From Conexibacter woesei Iso977N (GTDB taxonomy: Bacteria > Actinomycetota > Thermoleophilia > Solirubrobacterales > Solirubrobacteraceae): a stretch of 64,000 nucleotides of DNA. Below the pieces are notes generated by a model. The model saw only the letters and a program-made list of their open reading frames with translations. It was not told where the DNA came from and made no database searches. The translations under genes and the position numbers were made by a program. The first letter of the stretch is position 1. Each line of letters opens with the position of its first letter. Below, piece by piece: positions 25,926-33,531 of this stretch. The DNA lies in NCBI RefSeq assembly GCF_000424625.1, contig NZ_AUKG01000001.1, forward strand, positions 1,240,001-1,304,000. The letters run 5' to 3'.

Positions 25926-27043
25926 GCCGCCGCCGCTTCCACCAGCGCGGCGGCGGTGCGGGCGCCGACGCCGTCCAGGCCGTCCGCGCAGCGCTCCGGG
26001 TGCCACTGCACGCCGAGCGCGAAGCGGTGGCCGGGCACCTCAAGTGCTTCAACAAGCCCGTCGGGCGCCAGCGACGTGACGCGCAGGCCGGCGCCGAGGC
26101 GGTCGACCGCCTGGTGGTGCTCGGAGATCACGCCGGGCTCGGTGCCGAGCAGCCTCCGCGTCAGCGAGCCCTCGGCGGTCGCGACGTCGTGCGCATCGCG
26201 GTGGTCCAGGGACGAGTACGCGCTGTCGGGCAGGTGCTGGTGCAGCGTCCCGCCGTGCAACACGTTCAACAACTGCGCACCGCTGCACACGCCGAGGACC
26301 GGCAAGTTGGTGGACAACGCGTGGCGCAGCGCGCTGAGGTCGCGCAGGTGGCGGGTGAGGTCGGTCTCGACGGTGTGCGGGCCGATCGCCGCGCCGTAGA
26401 GCGACGGGTGCACGTCGGTCTCCGAGCCGCCGAGCAGCAGCGCGTCGGCGCCCGCGAGGTCGAGGCCGGCCTGCGTGCCGTCGAGCGTCCGGACGCGCGC
26501 GCCCTGCGCTTCCAGCCACGCCACGTAGGGCGCGGGGTCCTCGCGGCCCAACAACAACAAGATGGTCGGGCGCGGGTCGTCGGCGCCGGCCGCCGCGTAG
26601 GCGTCCAGGAACAGCGTGCGCGCGCGGGCGACGCGCTTGCGGGCCGCGTCCTCGTTGATGTCCAGCAGCTCGCCGACCTCGCGCAGCGAGAGTCCCGCCT
26701 CGAAGCGCAGCAGGAGCACCAGGCGCTGGTGGGCGGTCAGCGTCGCGAGCGCCTCGGCGAGGCGCGGGTCGCGCGGGCCGCCGGCCGGGTCCGTCAGCCC
26801 CTCGTGCAGCGGCACGTGCTCGCGCCGCCTGCGTCGCCGCAGCTCATCCAGCGCGAGGTTCGTCGCCGTCCGGTGCAGCCATGCCCGGACCACCGGCGCC
26901 GCCGCATCCCGCGGCCCGGACCGCCAGGCCCGCGCGAACGTCTCCTGCCGCAGGTCCTCCGCGGTCTCGACATCGCCGACCATCCGCCGCAACCGCCGCG
27001 TCAGGACCCCGGTCTGCTCCTTGAGGATCGCCTCGAACGTCAT
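25922..27043 (-). CDS. ECF sigma factor fused to class I amidotransferase-like (peptidase C26) domain
   Basis: 373 residues from ATG 27043 with GAGGGGGTGAG just upstream. Residues 1-72 are sigma region 2 (VETAEDLRQETFARAWRSGP, WLHRTATNLALDELRRRRRR); 92-150 are region 4 (LATLTAHQRLVLLLRFEAGL, LREVGELLDINEDAARKRVA). Residues about 158-370 are a class I glutamine-amidotransferase fold most like gamma-glutamyl-GABA hydrolase PuuD: LLLGGSETDVHPSLYG, nucleophile Cys253 in GVCSGAQLLNVLHGGTLHQH, and His348/Glu350 in GVQWHPE. The triad is intact; the usual Arg after the Cys is Ser. Both halves lie in one uninterrupted frame. I infer a sigma factor whose activity is tuned by a gamma-glutamyl ligand, or an enzyme that needs recruitment to RNA polymerase; neither is shown. 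Confidence 0.88.
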   Translation of the reverse strand: MTFEAILKEQTGVLTRRLRRMVGDVETAEDLRQETFARAWRSGPRDAAAPVVRAWLHRTATNLALDELRRRRRREHVPLHEGLTDPAGGPRDPRLAEALATLTAHQRLVLLLRFEAGLSLREVGELLDINEDAARKRVARARTLFLDAYAAAGADDPRPTILLLLGREDPAPYVAWLEAQGARVRTLDGTQAGLDLAGADALLLGGSETDVHPSLYGAAIGPHTVETDLTRHLRDLSALRHALSTNLPVLGVCSGAQLLNVLHGGTLHQHLPDSAYSSLDHRDAHDVATAEGSLTRRLLGTEPGVISEHHQAVDRLGAGLRVTSLAPDGLVEALEVPGHRFALGVQWHPERCADGLDGVGARTAAALVEAAAA

Positions 27044-27094
27044 CTCACCCCCTCATGACGTGTGAGCGAGCGCAGACCGGACATGCGCCCGATT

Positions 27095-28327
27095 CTACGG
27101 CGACGAGCGCGCCGCGAAGGCGTGGGCGCCGACCCTCCAGAGGACCAGGTCGGCGCCCGACGGGCTGACCGTGAGGTCGGCGATCTCCGCGGTGTGGCGG
27201 GTCGGGATGTGGTGGGTGCGATGGGGGCCGTGGATGACGACGCCGCCGCCGCGGGTCGCCCACGCGACGTGGACGCCGCCGCGGGCGTCGATCGCCGGCA
27301 GCGGCGGCATCGACGGCAACGCCGTGCTCGGGCGGCGGCCGAGCGTCACCGGTCCGTGGAAGCGGCCGCGGCGGTCCAGGGTCGCCAGGCGCACGCGGTC
27401 GCCGTCGATGAAGGCGACCGCGGCCGTGCCGTGCGGGCCGCCGACCAGCCAGGAGTTGTCGGCGCCCACGCCGGTGCGCGCGAGCAGGTGGCGCCCGCGC
27501 GCCTCGGACCACAGCCAGAACCGGCCGCCGCTGCCGCCCACGCGCACGACGCGGCCGGAGCCGGTGACCACGAGCGACTCGTCGTAGACGGGCGGCGTCC
27601 GGAACGCGCGGGTGCCCACGGCCGCGCCGTCGCGCAGCGCCAGCACGTGGATCTCGCGGTTCCCGCGCCATGCGATCGCCGCGCGGCCGTCGCTCAGCGC
27701 CCGCGCCCCGGTCGCGGCCCACTGCGTGGTGAGGAACGGCGTGCCGGCGAGCACGATCGCGGGGTCGCCCGCGCGCGCCGACTCCGCCGCGTAGTGGTTC
27801 GGCGAGTCGCCGGTGAGCCCGTCGTCGAGGCTCGCGAGGAGGGACACCGTGCCGTCGGGCGCGATCGCGGTCGCGACCGAGCCCCAGTTGCCCTCGGGCA
27901 ACGCGGCGGGTTGCTCCTGGGTCGCGACCGCGCCGCCGAGCGCGGGCTGCCGGAAGACGACCGCCTCCTCGCAGCAGTCCGGCAACGGCGACGGCGACGT
28001 CGGGATGACCTCGCGGCTGCCGACGCCGACGACGGTCCCGCCGGCGAGCAGCGCCAGCGTCTCGGTGTCGTCGATGCCCGTCACCGCGACCGGCCGGCCC
28101 GGAGCGCCGCCGGACGCGCGGAGGCGCAGCAGGCGCGTCCCGGTCGCGCCGGTGTAGGTGACGACCGTGTGCCCGTGGTCGTCGACCGCGCCGAGCAGCG
28201 AGCTGGCGTACGGGGTCACCGACGGCAACGGGCGCGGGGCCGACCAGCGCGCCTGCGCGGCAGACGGAGCGGCGGCCAGCGCCAGCAGCGCGGCGGCGGC
28301 GAGGGCGGCCGGTGAGAGGCGTCGCAT
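27095..28327 (-). CDS. Secreted beta-propeller-like protein
   Basis: 410 residues from ATG 28327 (a GTG at 28330 is adjacent), with GGTGAG just before. A signal peptide (MRRLSPAALAAAALLALAAA, cleavage near SAAQA) is followed by repeated strand motifs such as DDHGHTVVTYTGA, APDGTVSLLASLD, SDGRAAIAWRGN, PHGTAAVAFIDGD and ARGGVHVAWATRG, spaced roughly 40-50 residues apart as in beta-propeller blades. A DCCEE motif holds the only Cys pair. No catalytic motif is recognised; such proteins are common, functionally undefined exported proteins of actinobacteria. It is downstream of a divergent short promoter region shared with the 28397 gene. Confidence 0.75.
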   Translation of the reverse strand: MRRLSPAALAAAALLALAAAPSAAQARWSAPRPLPSVTPYASSLLGAVDDHGHTVVTYTGATGTRLLRLRASGGAPGRPVAVTGIDDTETLALLAGGTVVGVGSREVIPTSPSPLPDCCEEAVVFRQPALGGAVATQEQPAALPEGNWGSVATAIAPDGTVSLLASLDDGLTGDSPNHYAAESARAGDPAIVLAGTPFLTTQWAATGARALSDGRAAIAWRGNREIHVLALRDGAAVGTRAFRTPPVYDESLVVTGSGRVVRVGGSGGRFWLWSEARGRHLLARTGVGADNSWLVGGPHGTAAVAFIDGDRVRLATLDRRGRFHGPVTLGRRPSTALPSMPPLPAIDARGGVHVAWATRGGGVVIHGPHRTHHIPTRHTAEIADLTVSPSGADLVLWRVGAHAFAARSSP

Positions 28328-28396
28328 CACTCACCGATACGCGCCACCCACGAAGGAGTTGCGCATTCGCCCCTCATCGCTCAAGATCCCGGCACG

Positions 28397-28666
28397 TTGC
28401 TGCTCGTCGCCTTCGCCATCTTCGTGTTCGGCTTCCTCGCCTGGGCGCTCGCCGACAAGTTCCGCGGCCTGCCGACCGGCGCCAAGCGCCTCGCGTTCAT
28501 CGCGAGCCTCGTGGGCGGCTGCGCGGCGGGGCTGCAGGGCGTGAACGAGGACCCGGTCGTCCACGCCGTCGCCTGGACCATCGCCGCCTCGCTCGGCGCG
28601 CTGACCGCCTACGCGCGCTGGCGCGAGCGTGAGCGCGACCGCCTCACCCGCGGCAACCAGATCTAG
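28397..28666 (+). CDS. Small membrane protein
   Basis: 89 residues if the TTG at 28397 is the start; no better start is visible. Three hydrophobic segments (about 1-17, 32-48, 56-74) are followed by a charged tail (RWRERERDRLTRGNQI). Family unknown. A 14-nt sequence 12 nt upstream (CCTCATCGCTCAAG, 28372-28385) recurs exactly at 45259-45272 upstream of the glycerophosphodiesterase. It converges with the zincin gene, 3 nt apart. Confidence 0.55.
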   Translation: MLLVAFAIFVFGFLAWALADKFRGLPTGAKRLAFIASLVGGCAAGLQGVNEDPVVHAVAWTIAASLGALTAYARWRERERDRLTRGNQI

Positions 28667-28669
28667 CCG

Positions 28670-29278
28670 CTAGACCGCGAACCGCCGGACGTACTCCGGC
28701 CACACCGCGCGCATCATCTCCAGCGCGTAGGCCTCGGCGTACGGCTCGCCGCGCGCGACCCGCCAGGAACGCGTCGTGATCCGGTCGTGATGATGGCCCA
28801 GCTCGTGCGACAAGATGTAGGTCAACTGGAACGCCCGGATCTGGTCGGCGGTCCAGCGCACCTGCACGCACCGTTCCGGCGCCGGACCGTAGTCGACGCC
28901 GATCCGGTCCAGGACCTCTTCGATCTCGTCGATGAAGGCGGGCGGGCAGCGGTTCCACCACAGGTCCGCCTCCCACGAGCACAGCCGCACGACGCCGTTC
29001 CAGTACCAGCCGAGCAGGTTCGGGTCGTCGGAGCCATGCAGCGCGATCGCGTCGATCGCATCGCCGAGCTCGCCCCAATCCGGGATCAGGTTGATGTACT
29101 CGCGCAGGTGAGCGATCGTCAGCAGGTGACGCCGTCCGGGGCCCGGGTCGGTGCGGTCGAGGATCACGTCGTCCTGAACGCGGGCCATGTAGTCGCCCGC
29201 GTCCTCGACCCAGTTGTTCTTGCGCTTGACCGTCCCGTCGACGACCTTCATGGCGCTCTTGCGGTTCGTCCGGGGCAT
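28670..29278 (-). CDS. Putative zinc metallopeptidase
   Basis: 202 residues from ATG 29278. The C-terminal third has a zincin helix: YILSHELGHHHDRITTRS, with His158, Glu159 and His162 forming HExxH, and Glu178 or Glu182 in GEPYAEAYALEMM as possible third ligand about 16-20 residues on. The N-terminal part is rich in Trp, Asp and Glu (WYWNGVVRLCSWEADLWWNR) and I recognise no family in it. No signal peptide, so a cytoplasmic peptidase of the IrrE/MtfA style is possible, but the motif could also be structural. It is divergent from the HIT gene; the two starts share an ATCGTACGCT stretch that can give a TAnnnT box on each strand. Confidence 0.6.
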   Translation of the reverse strand: MPRTNRKSAMKVVDGTVKRKNNWVEDAGDYMARVQDDVILDRTDPGPGRRHLLTIAHLREYINLIPDWGELGDAIDAIALHGSDDPNLLGWYWNGVVRLCSWEADLWWNRCPPAFIDEIEEVLDRIGVDYGPAPERCVQVRWTADQIRAFQLTYILSHELGHHHDRITTRSWRVARGEPYAEAYALEMMRAVWPEYVRRFAV

Positions 29279-29310
29279 GGCGATCGACGCGGGATCGTAC
29301 GCTGCGGAAC

Positions 29311-29736
29311 ATGGCCGCGCCATGCGTCTTCTGCGAGATCATCGAACGGCGGATCCCCGCGTCGATCGTCTACGAGGATGACGACCACGTCGCGTTCCTC
29401 GACGCGCGGCCGCTGTTCGAGGGTCACACGCTGCTGGTCCCGCGCACGCACGTGGTCACGCTGACCGACCTCACGCCGGAGCGCGTCGGCCCGTTCTTCC
29501 TGCAGGCGCAGCGCCTCGCGCGAGCGATCCCCATCGCCATGGACGCCAAGGGCACCTTCGTCGCCATGAACAACATCGTCAGCCAATCCGTCCCGCACCT
29601 GCACTGCCACGTCGTCCCGCGCACCCCCAGGGACGGCCTGCGCGGCTTCTTCTGGCCGCGCACGAAGTACGCCGACGACGCGGCCCGTGATGCCGTCGCC
29701 GCCAAGATCGCCACGACCCTCGACCACACCGACTAG
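29311..29736 (+). CDS. HIT family nucleotide-binding hydrolase
   Basis: 141 residues, normal length. N-terminal CVFCEIIERRIPASIVYEDD with the zinc-type CxxC, HTLLVPRTHV, and the catalytic histidine triad HLHCHVVPR near residue 98-106. HIT proteins of the HINT/Fhit group hydrolyse AMP- or nucleoside-phosphate esters and amidates; the exact substrate is open. ATG 29311 follows TACGCT (29298-29303) by 7 nt, so the message is probably leaderless. The LLM oxidoreductase follows 10 nt downstream with its own TAGCCT box. Confidence 0.93.
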   Translation: MAAPCVFCEIIERRIPASIVYEDDDHVAFLDARPLFEGHTLLVPRTHVVTLTDLTPERVGPFFLQAQRLARAIPIAMDAKGTFVAMNNIVSQSVPHLHCHVVPRTPRDGLRGFFWPRTKYADDAARDAVAAKIATTLDHTD

Positions 29737-29746
29737 CCTCGACACC

Positions 29747-30706
29747 ATGCCCTCCAACACGTTCCGCGCCGGCCTGCAGATCCCGAACTTCAACCTGCCC
29801 GGCACCGAGCCGGGCGACCTCCTGGACACGCTCACCGACATCGCGACGACCGCCGAGGCCTCCGGCTTCGACGCGCTGTACGTGATGGACCACCTCCACC
29901 AGCTCCCGGGCCTCGGCCCGCAGAGCAACTGGATGCTCGAGGGCCCGACGACGCTGAGCGCGCTCGCCGCCCGGACCAAGACCATCCACTTGGGCCTGAT
30001 GGTCGGCGGCATCACCTACCGCAACCCCGCGCTGCACGCCAAGATCACGACGACGATCGACGTCCTCTCCGGCGGCCGCGCGATCATGGGCATCGGCGCC
30101 GCCTGGTTCGAGGACGAGCACAAGGCCTATGACTTCCACTTCGGCACGCTCGGCGAGCGCTTCGAGCGCCTGGAGGACGGCCTGCAGATCATGCGCGCGA
30201 TGTTCACCTCCGGGGAGGAGCGCGCGACGGTCGAGGGCAGGCACCACTCGATCACCGGGGCCTACAACAACCCGAAGGTCCGCCCGGACATCCCGATCCT
30301 GATCGGCGGCTCCGGCGAGAGGAAGACGCTGCGGATGGTCGCGCAGTACGCGCAGGCGTCCAACGTCTTCGGCGACGTCGAGCAGATCAAGCACCTGATG
30401 GGCGTGCTCGACCAGCACTGCGCCGATGTCGGCCGCGACCCGAGCGAGATCGCGCGCACGAAGCTCGCGACGCTCGTGATCGGCGACACGGCCGAGGAGG
30501 CCGACGCGAAGGCCGCGCCGGTCCGCGAGGCGATGGGCGAGCGCGCCGCGGCGGTCGTCCTGTCGGGCGACGCGGACACCCTCGCCGAGCAGCTCGCCGC
30601 CCACCGCGAAGCGGGCCTCACCGGCCTGATCGTCAACATGCCCGAGGCCCACGACCTCGGCCAAGTCAGGGCCGCCGGCGAGATCCTCGCGAAGGCCTTC
30701 GCCTAG
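29747..30706 (+). CDS. LLM-class, probably F420-dependent, oxidoreductase
   Basis: 319 residues of luciferase-like TIM barrel: GLQIPNFNLPGTEPGDLLDT, EASGFDALYVMDHLHQ, LGLMVGGITYRNPALHAKIT, DVLSGGRAIMGIGAAWFEDE, PILIGGSGERKTLRMVAQYA. The sequence pattern is that of actinobacterial LLM enzymes that use F420 or FMN; a cis-Gly-Gly/Ser-type bulge around LMVGGI is typical. No substrate can be assigned. It starts 7 nt after TAGCCT (29734-29739), again a leaderless signature. Its TAG stop is the first base pair set of the long palindromic element (30703-30871). Confidence 0.9.
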   Translation: MPSNTFRAGLQIPNFNLPGTEPGDLLDTLTDIATTAEASGFDALYVMDHLHQLPGLGPQSNWMLEGPTTLSALAARTKTIHLGLMVGGITYRNPALHAKITTTIDVLSGGRAIMGIGAAWFEDEHKAYDFHFGTLGERFERLEDGLQIMRAMFTSGEERATVEGRHHSITGAYNNPKVRPDIPILIGGSGERKTLRMVAQYAQASNVFGDVEQIKHLMGVLDQHCADVGRDPSEIARTKLATLVIGDTAEEADAKAAPVREAMGERAAAVVLSGDADTLAEQLAAHREAGLTGLIVNMPEAHDLGQVRAAGEILAKAFA

Positions 30707-30871
30707 ATGGATGATGCGAAATTCCCGCGGCCGTGCTCGCACGCCCGGCGGCGCTGGATCGCCACGCGATCTCTTACCGATCCAACCAGGATCGGCTGCG
30801 AGATCGCGCGGCGCCCAGCATCCGCCGTGCGCACGACCACGACCACGGTCTATTTCGCATCAACCATCTAG
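30703..30871. repeat. 169-nt imperfect palindrome between convergent genes (MITE-like)
   Basis: Left arm 30703-30783 and right arm 30789-30871 are inverted copies around the loop AACCA. The outer 20 positions match at 19 (CTAGATGG, one mismatch, TGATGCGAAAT). Inside, GTGsTCG, GGCGG, GCTGG, CGCGATCTC and CCGATCC match in the same order. Both genes end exactly in the CTAG at each tip. Other convergent pairs in this window share a single CTAG, so the simplest reading is an insertion of about 161 nt (30707-30867) into such a CTAG with its 4-bp duplication. It could also act as a strong two-way terminator. No coding capacity. Confidence 0.8.
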
Positions 30872-31458
30872 TCGCTCTTCGGGATCCCGCGCATGACGAC
30901 CCGGGCCAGGTAGGCGGCCAGCTGATCCGGCTGCCACTGGCCCGGCTCCTCGAGCTGGACCCGGAAGCCCAGCTCGGCCAAGGCCACCAACATGCGCCCG
31001 AGCAGCGCGGTCTCGCGGTCCGGGAGCTTCGTCCAGGCCGCGAGCACCTCGCCCATCCGCTGCTCCCAGTGCTCGCGGCCGCGCTCGATGCGCGTCTCGC
31101 CATGGCGCTGGAGGTAGATGACGCGGAACGCCTCGGGCGCCTCGACGACCGCGCGCAGCAGCGCGGCGAGGCCGAAGCGCATGAGGTCCTCCTTGTCGCC
31201 GAGCGCGCCGGGGGTCGGGACCGAGTCCTCGACCATGTGCCACAACTTGCGCTCCTCGCGAGCCATCAGCTCGTCGAAGAGGTCCTCCTTGGAGGCGTAG
31301 CACGAGTACAGCACCGGCTTGGAGACCTCGGCGGCGTCGGCGATCGCCTGCATCGAGACCGCCTCGTAGCCGAGCTCGGCGAACAGCGGCAGTGCGGCGT
31401 CCAGGACCAGCGGGCGTCGCAGCTCCGGTCCCAGATGCGCCGCACGTGCGCGCGTCAT
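30868..31458 (-). CDS. TetR-family regulator
   Basis: 196 residues from ATG 31458 with GAAGGA upstream. The N-terminal helix-turn-helix is LVLDAALPLFAELGYEAVSM, then QAIADAAEVSKPVLYSCYAS and KEDLFDELM; the remaining 130 residues are the helical ligand/dimer domain. It starts 11 nt after the acyl-CoA dehydrogenase gene and is clearly co-transcribed with it. TetR proteins in such operons commonly sense an acyl-CoA or the drug-like substrate of their partner and repress the shared promoter; the GAACG/CGTTC palindrome at 32754-32767 is the candidate operator. The stop codon lies inside the palindromic element. Confidence 0.9.
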   Translation of the reverse strand: MTRARAAHLGPELRRPLVLDAALPLFAELGYEAVSMQAIADAAEVSKPVLYSCYASKEDLFDELMAREERKLWHMVEDSVPTPGALGDKEDLMRFGLAALLRAVVEAPEAFRVIYLQRHGETRIERGREHWEQRMGEVLAAWTKLPDRETALLGRMLVALAELGFRVQLEEPGQWQPDQLAAYLARVVMRGIPKSD

Positions 31459-31469
31459 GACGGGTCCTT

Positions 31470-32729
31470 CTAGGAGATCCGCAGGCCGGAGATCGCGCGG
31501 GCGATGACCAGCTGCTGCATCTCGGACGTGCCCTCGAAGATCGTGTAGATCTTGGAGTCGCGGTGCCAGCGCTCGACCGGGAACTCGCGCGTGTAGCCGT
31601 TGCCGCCCATGATCTGGATCGCGCGCTCGGTCGCCCAGACGGCGACCTCGCCGGCCTTCAGCTTCGACATCGAGCCCTCGGCGTTCTCGAACGGGATGCC
31701 GTTGCGGGCCATCCACGACGCGCGCCAGACGAGCAGGCGGGCGGCGTCGATCTCCATCTTCATGTTGGCCAGCGCGAAGGCGATCGACTGGTTCTCGATG
31801 ATCTTCTTGCCGAACTGCTCGCGCTCCTTGGCGTACTGCAGCGAGTACTCGTAGGCGGCGCGGGCGATGCCGAGCGCCTGGGAGCCGACGACCGGGCGCG
31901 TGGCCTCGAAGGTCTGCATCGCGGCCTGCGTCCTGCCCCTCTTGCCCTCGCGGACACGCGCGAGGCGCTCGTCGAGCTTCTCCTTGCCGCCGAGCAGGTT
32001 GGCGCCCGGGATCCGGCAGTCGTCGAGGTGGACGTCGGCGGTGTGCGACGCGCGCAGGCCGTGCTTCCTCACCTTGGCGCCCTGCTCGATGCCCTCGGTC
32101 GCGATCGGGACGATGAACGCCGCGTGGCCGCGGGAGCCGAGCTCCTTGTCGGTCTGGGCGATGACGACGTGGATGTCGGCGATGCCGCCGTTGGTCGCCC
32201 AGGCCTTCTGGCCGTTGAGGACCCAGGTGTCGGACGCCTCGTCGTACTTGGCGGTGGTGCGGATGTTCGAGACGTCGGAGCCGGCGTTGGGCTCCGAGGC
32301 GCAGAACGCCGCGACCTTCACATCATCGGCGGTCCCGTAGCACTGCGGGATCCACTCCATGACCTGCTCCCACGAGCCCTGGCCGGCGATGGCCGCGGCG
32401 GCAAGGCCGGTGCCCATGATCGCCATGCCGATGCCCGCGTCGCCCCAGAACAGCTCCTCCTGGACGATCGGCATCGTCAGGCCGCTGGGGTCGGAGGCGA
32501 ACTGCTGCAGCGACTCGAAGCCGTAGAGGCCGATCTTCGCGGCCTCCTGGATGATCGGCCACGGCGTCTCCTCGCGCTCGTCCCACTCATGAGCGGCGGG
32601 GCGCACGACGTTCTCGGAGAACCCGTGGACCCACTCGCGCATGTCCTTCTGGTCCTGGGTCAGGGCCAGCGTGAACGACGGCTCGGCGGGCGTCTCGGTG
32701 GTCTCGGTGCTCTCGGCGGTGGAAGCCAT
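31470..32729 (-). CDS. Acyl-CoA dehydrogenase
   Basis: 419 residues. FAD-dependent dehydrogenase core: AFCASEPNAGSDVSNIRTTA (flavin/substrate motif), WVLNGQKAWATNGGIADI, GLRASHTADVHLDDCRIPGA, REQFGKKIIENQSIAFALAN and IQIMGGNGYTREFPVERWHR, with catalytic Glu in KIYTIFEGTSEMQQLVIA. It introduces the alpha-beta double bond of acyl-CoA esters and hands electrons to ETF. The N-terminal 20 residues are a Thr/Glu-rich extension. It heads a two-gene operon with a TetR regulator. No CoA ligase or thiolase is nearby, so the chain specificity is open. Confidence 0.95.
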   Translation of the reverse strand: MASTAESTETTETPAEPSFTLALTQDQKDMREWVHGFSENVVRPAAHEWDEREETPWPIIQEAAKIGLYGFESLQQFASDPSGLTMPIVQEELFWGDAGIGMAIMGTGLAAAAIAGQGSWEQVMEWIPQCYGTADDVKVAAFCASEPNAGSDVSNIRTTAKYDEASDTWVLNGQKAWATNGGIADIHVVIAQTDKELGSRGHAAFIVPIATEGIEQGAKVRKHGLRASHTADVHLDDCRIPGANLLGGKEKLDERLARVREGKRGRTQAAMQTFEATRPVVGSQALGIARAAYEYSLQYAKEREQFGKKIIENQSIAFALANMKMEIDAARLLVWRASWMARNGIPFENAEGSMSKLKAGEVAVWATERAIQIMGGNGYTREFPVERWHRDSKIYTIFEGTSEMQQLVIARAISGLRIS

Positions 32730-32753
32730 GAGACCGAAGCTACCACGAAGTAG

Positions 32754-32767
32754 GAACGGGCGCGTTC
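32754..32767. promoter_or_regulatory. Candidate TetR operator upstream of acyl-CoA dehydrogenase
   Basis: GAACG-GGCG-CGTTC is a perfect 5-bp inverted repeat 25 nt upstream of the operon start, next to a -35-like TTGAAC on the minus strand. Position, not experiment, links it to the TetR protein of the operon. Confidence 0.45.
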
Positions 32768-32802
32768 AATTGGTCCGCGCCGAACCGGCAGGGTGCGACG
32801 GG

Positions 32803-33462
32803 CTACGGGAAGACCCAGCCGGCCAGCGCGACGAACTGGACCGTCGCCGCTGCGATCACGAGGACGTGGAAGACCTCGTGGTAGCCGAAGGTCCCGGGCC
32901 AGGGGTTCGGGCGCTTGGTCGCGTAGACGACCGCGCCGAGCGAGTAGATGACGCCGCCGGCGGCCAGCAGGACCAACGGCGCGATCGAGAGCTTCTCCAT
33001 CATCTGGGGGAGCGCGAAGACGCAGACCCAGCCGAGCGAGAGGTAGCAGAGGGCCTGCAGCGCGCGGGGTGCGGTGATCCAGGCGACCGAGAGGATCACG
33101 CCGAACAGCGCGCCCGACCAGACGGCGAGGAGGATCGCCCAGCGCAGCGTGCCGTGCATGACCAGCAGCGCGACCGGCGTGTAGGTCGCGGCGATGAACA
33201 CGAAGATCGTCGAGTGGTCGATCCGGCGCAGCAGCGGCTGCCAGCGCGGGTTCCAGCGCCAGCGGTGGTAGGTCCCGGACGCGGCGAACAGCGCGCACAG
33301 CCCGCCGCCGTAGACGAGCGCTCCGACCCGTGGCGTGCCGCCCGGCACCATCGCGGTCAGCACGACCGCGGCGACCAGCGCGGCCCAGAACGCGTACGCG
33401 TGCGAGACCCCGCGCAGCAGCGGCCGGACCTCGTCTGCGTAGTGGTGTCGCAGGTCGCGCAC
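32803..33462 (-). CDS. Hemolysin III / PAQR-family membrane protein
   Basis: 219 residues, seven transmembrane helices. Conserved features of the HlyIII/PAQR family are present: SGTYHRWRWNP after helix 2, the HSTIFVFIAATYTP helix with its His, and the C-terminal FGYHEVFHVLVIAAATVQFV with two His that complete a likely zinc site. Bacterial members affect membrane fluidity or energetics; haemolysin activity is only a historical name. GTG 33462 lies 7 nt after TAGCGT (minus strand, 33475-33470), a leaderless arrangement. Monocistronic. Confidence 0.92.
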   Translation of the reverse strand: MRDLRHHYADEVRPLLRGVSHAYAFWAALVAAVVLTAMVPGGTPRVGALVYGGGLCALFAASGTYHRWRWNPRWQPLLRRIDHSTIFVFIAATYTPVALLVMHGTLRWAILLAVWSGALFGVILSVAWITAPRALQALCYLSLGWVCVFALPQMMEKLSIAPLVLLAAGGVIYSLGAVVYATKRPNPWPGTFGYHEVFHVLVIAAATVQFVALAGWVFP

Positions 33463-33531
33463 GTTGTGGACGCTACCCGTCGCTGCGCACGCGGGTCCGG
33501 GGGCTATCCCCCGAGCGTGCTCCGGCGTGCC

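Noticed and set aside
30703-30871. tRNA or small-RNA gene in the palindrome
   Set aside because: No cloverleaf, no T-loop sequence; the arms simply pair with each other.
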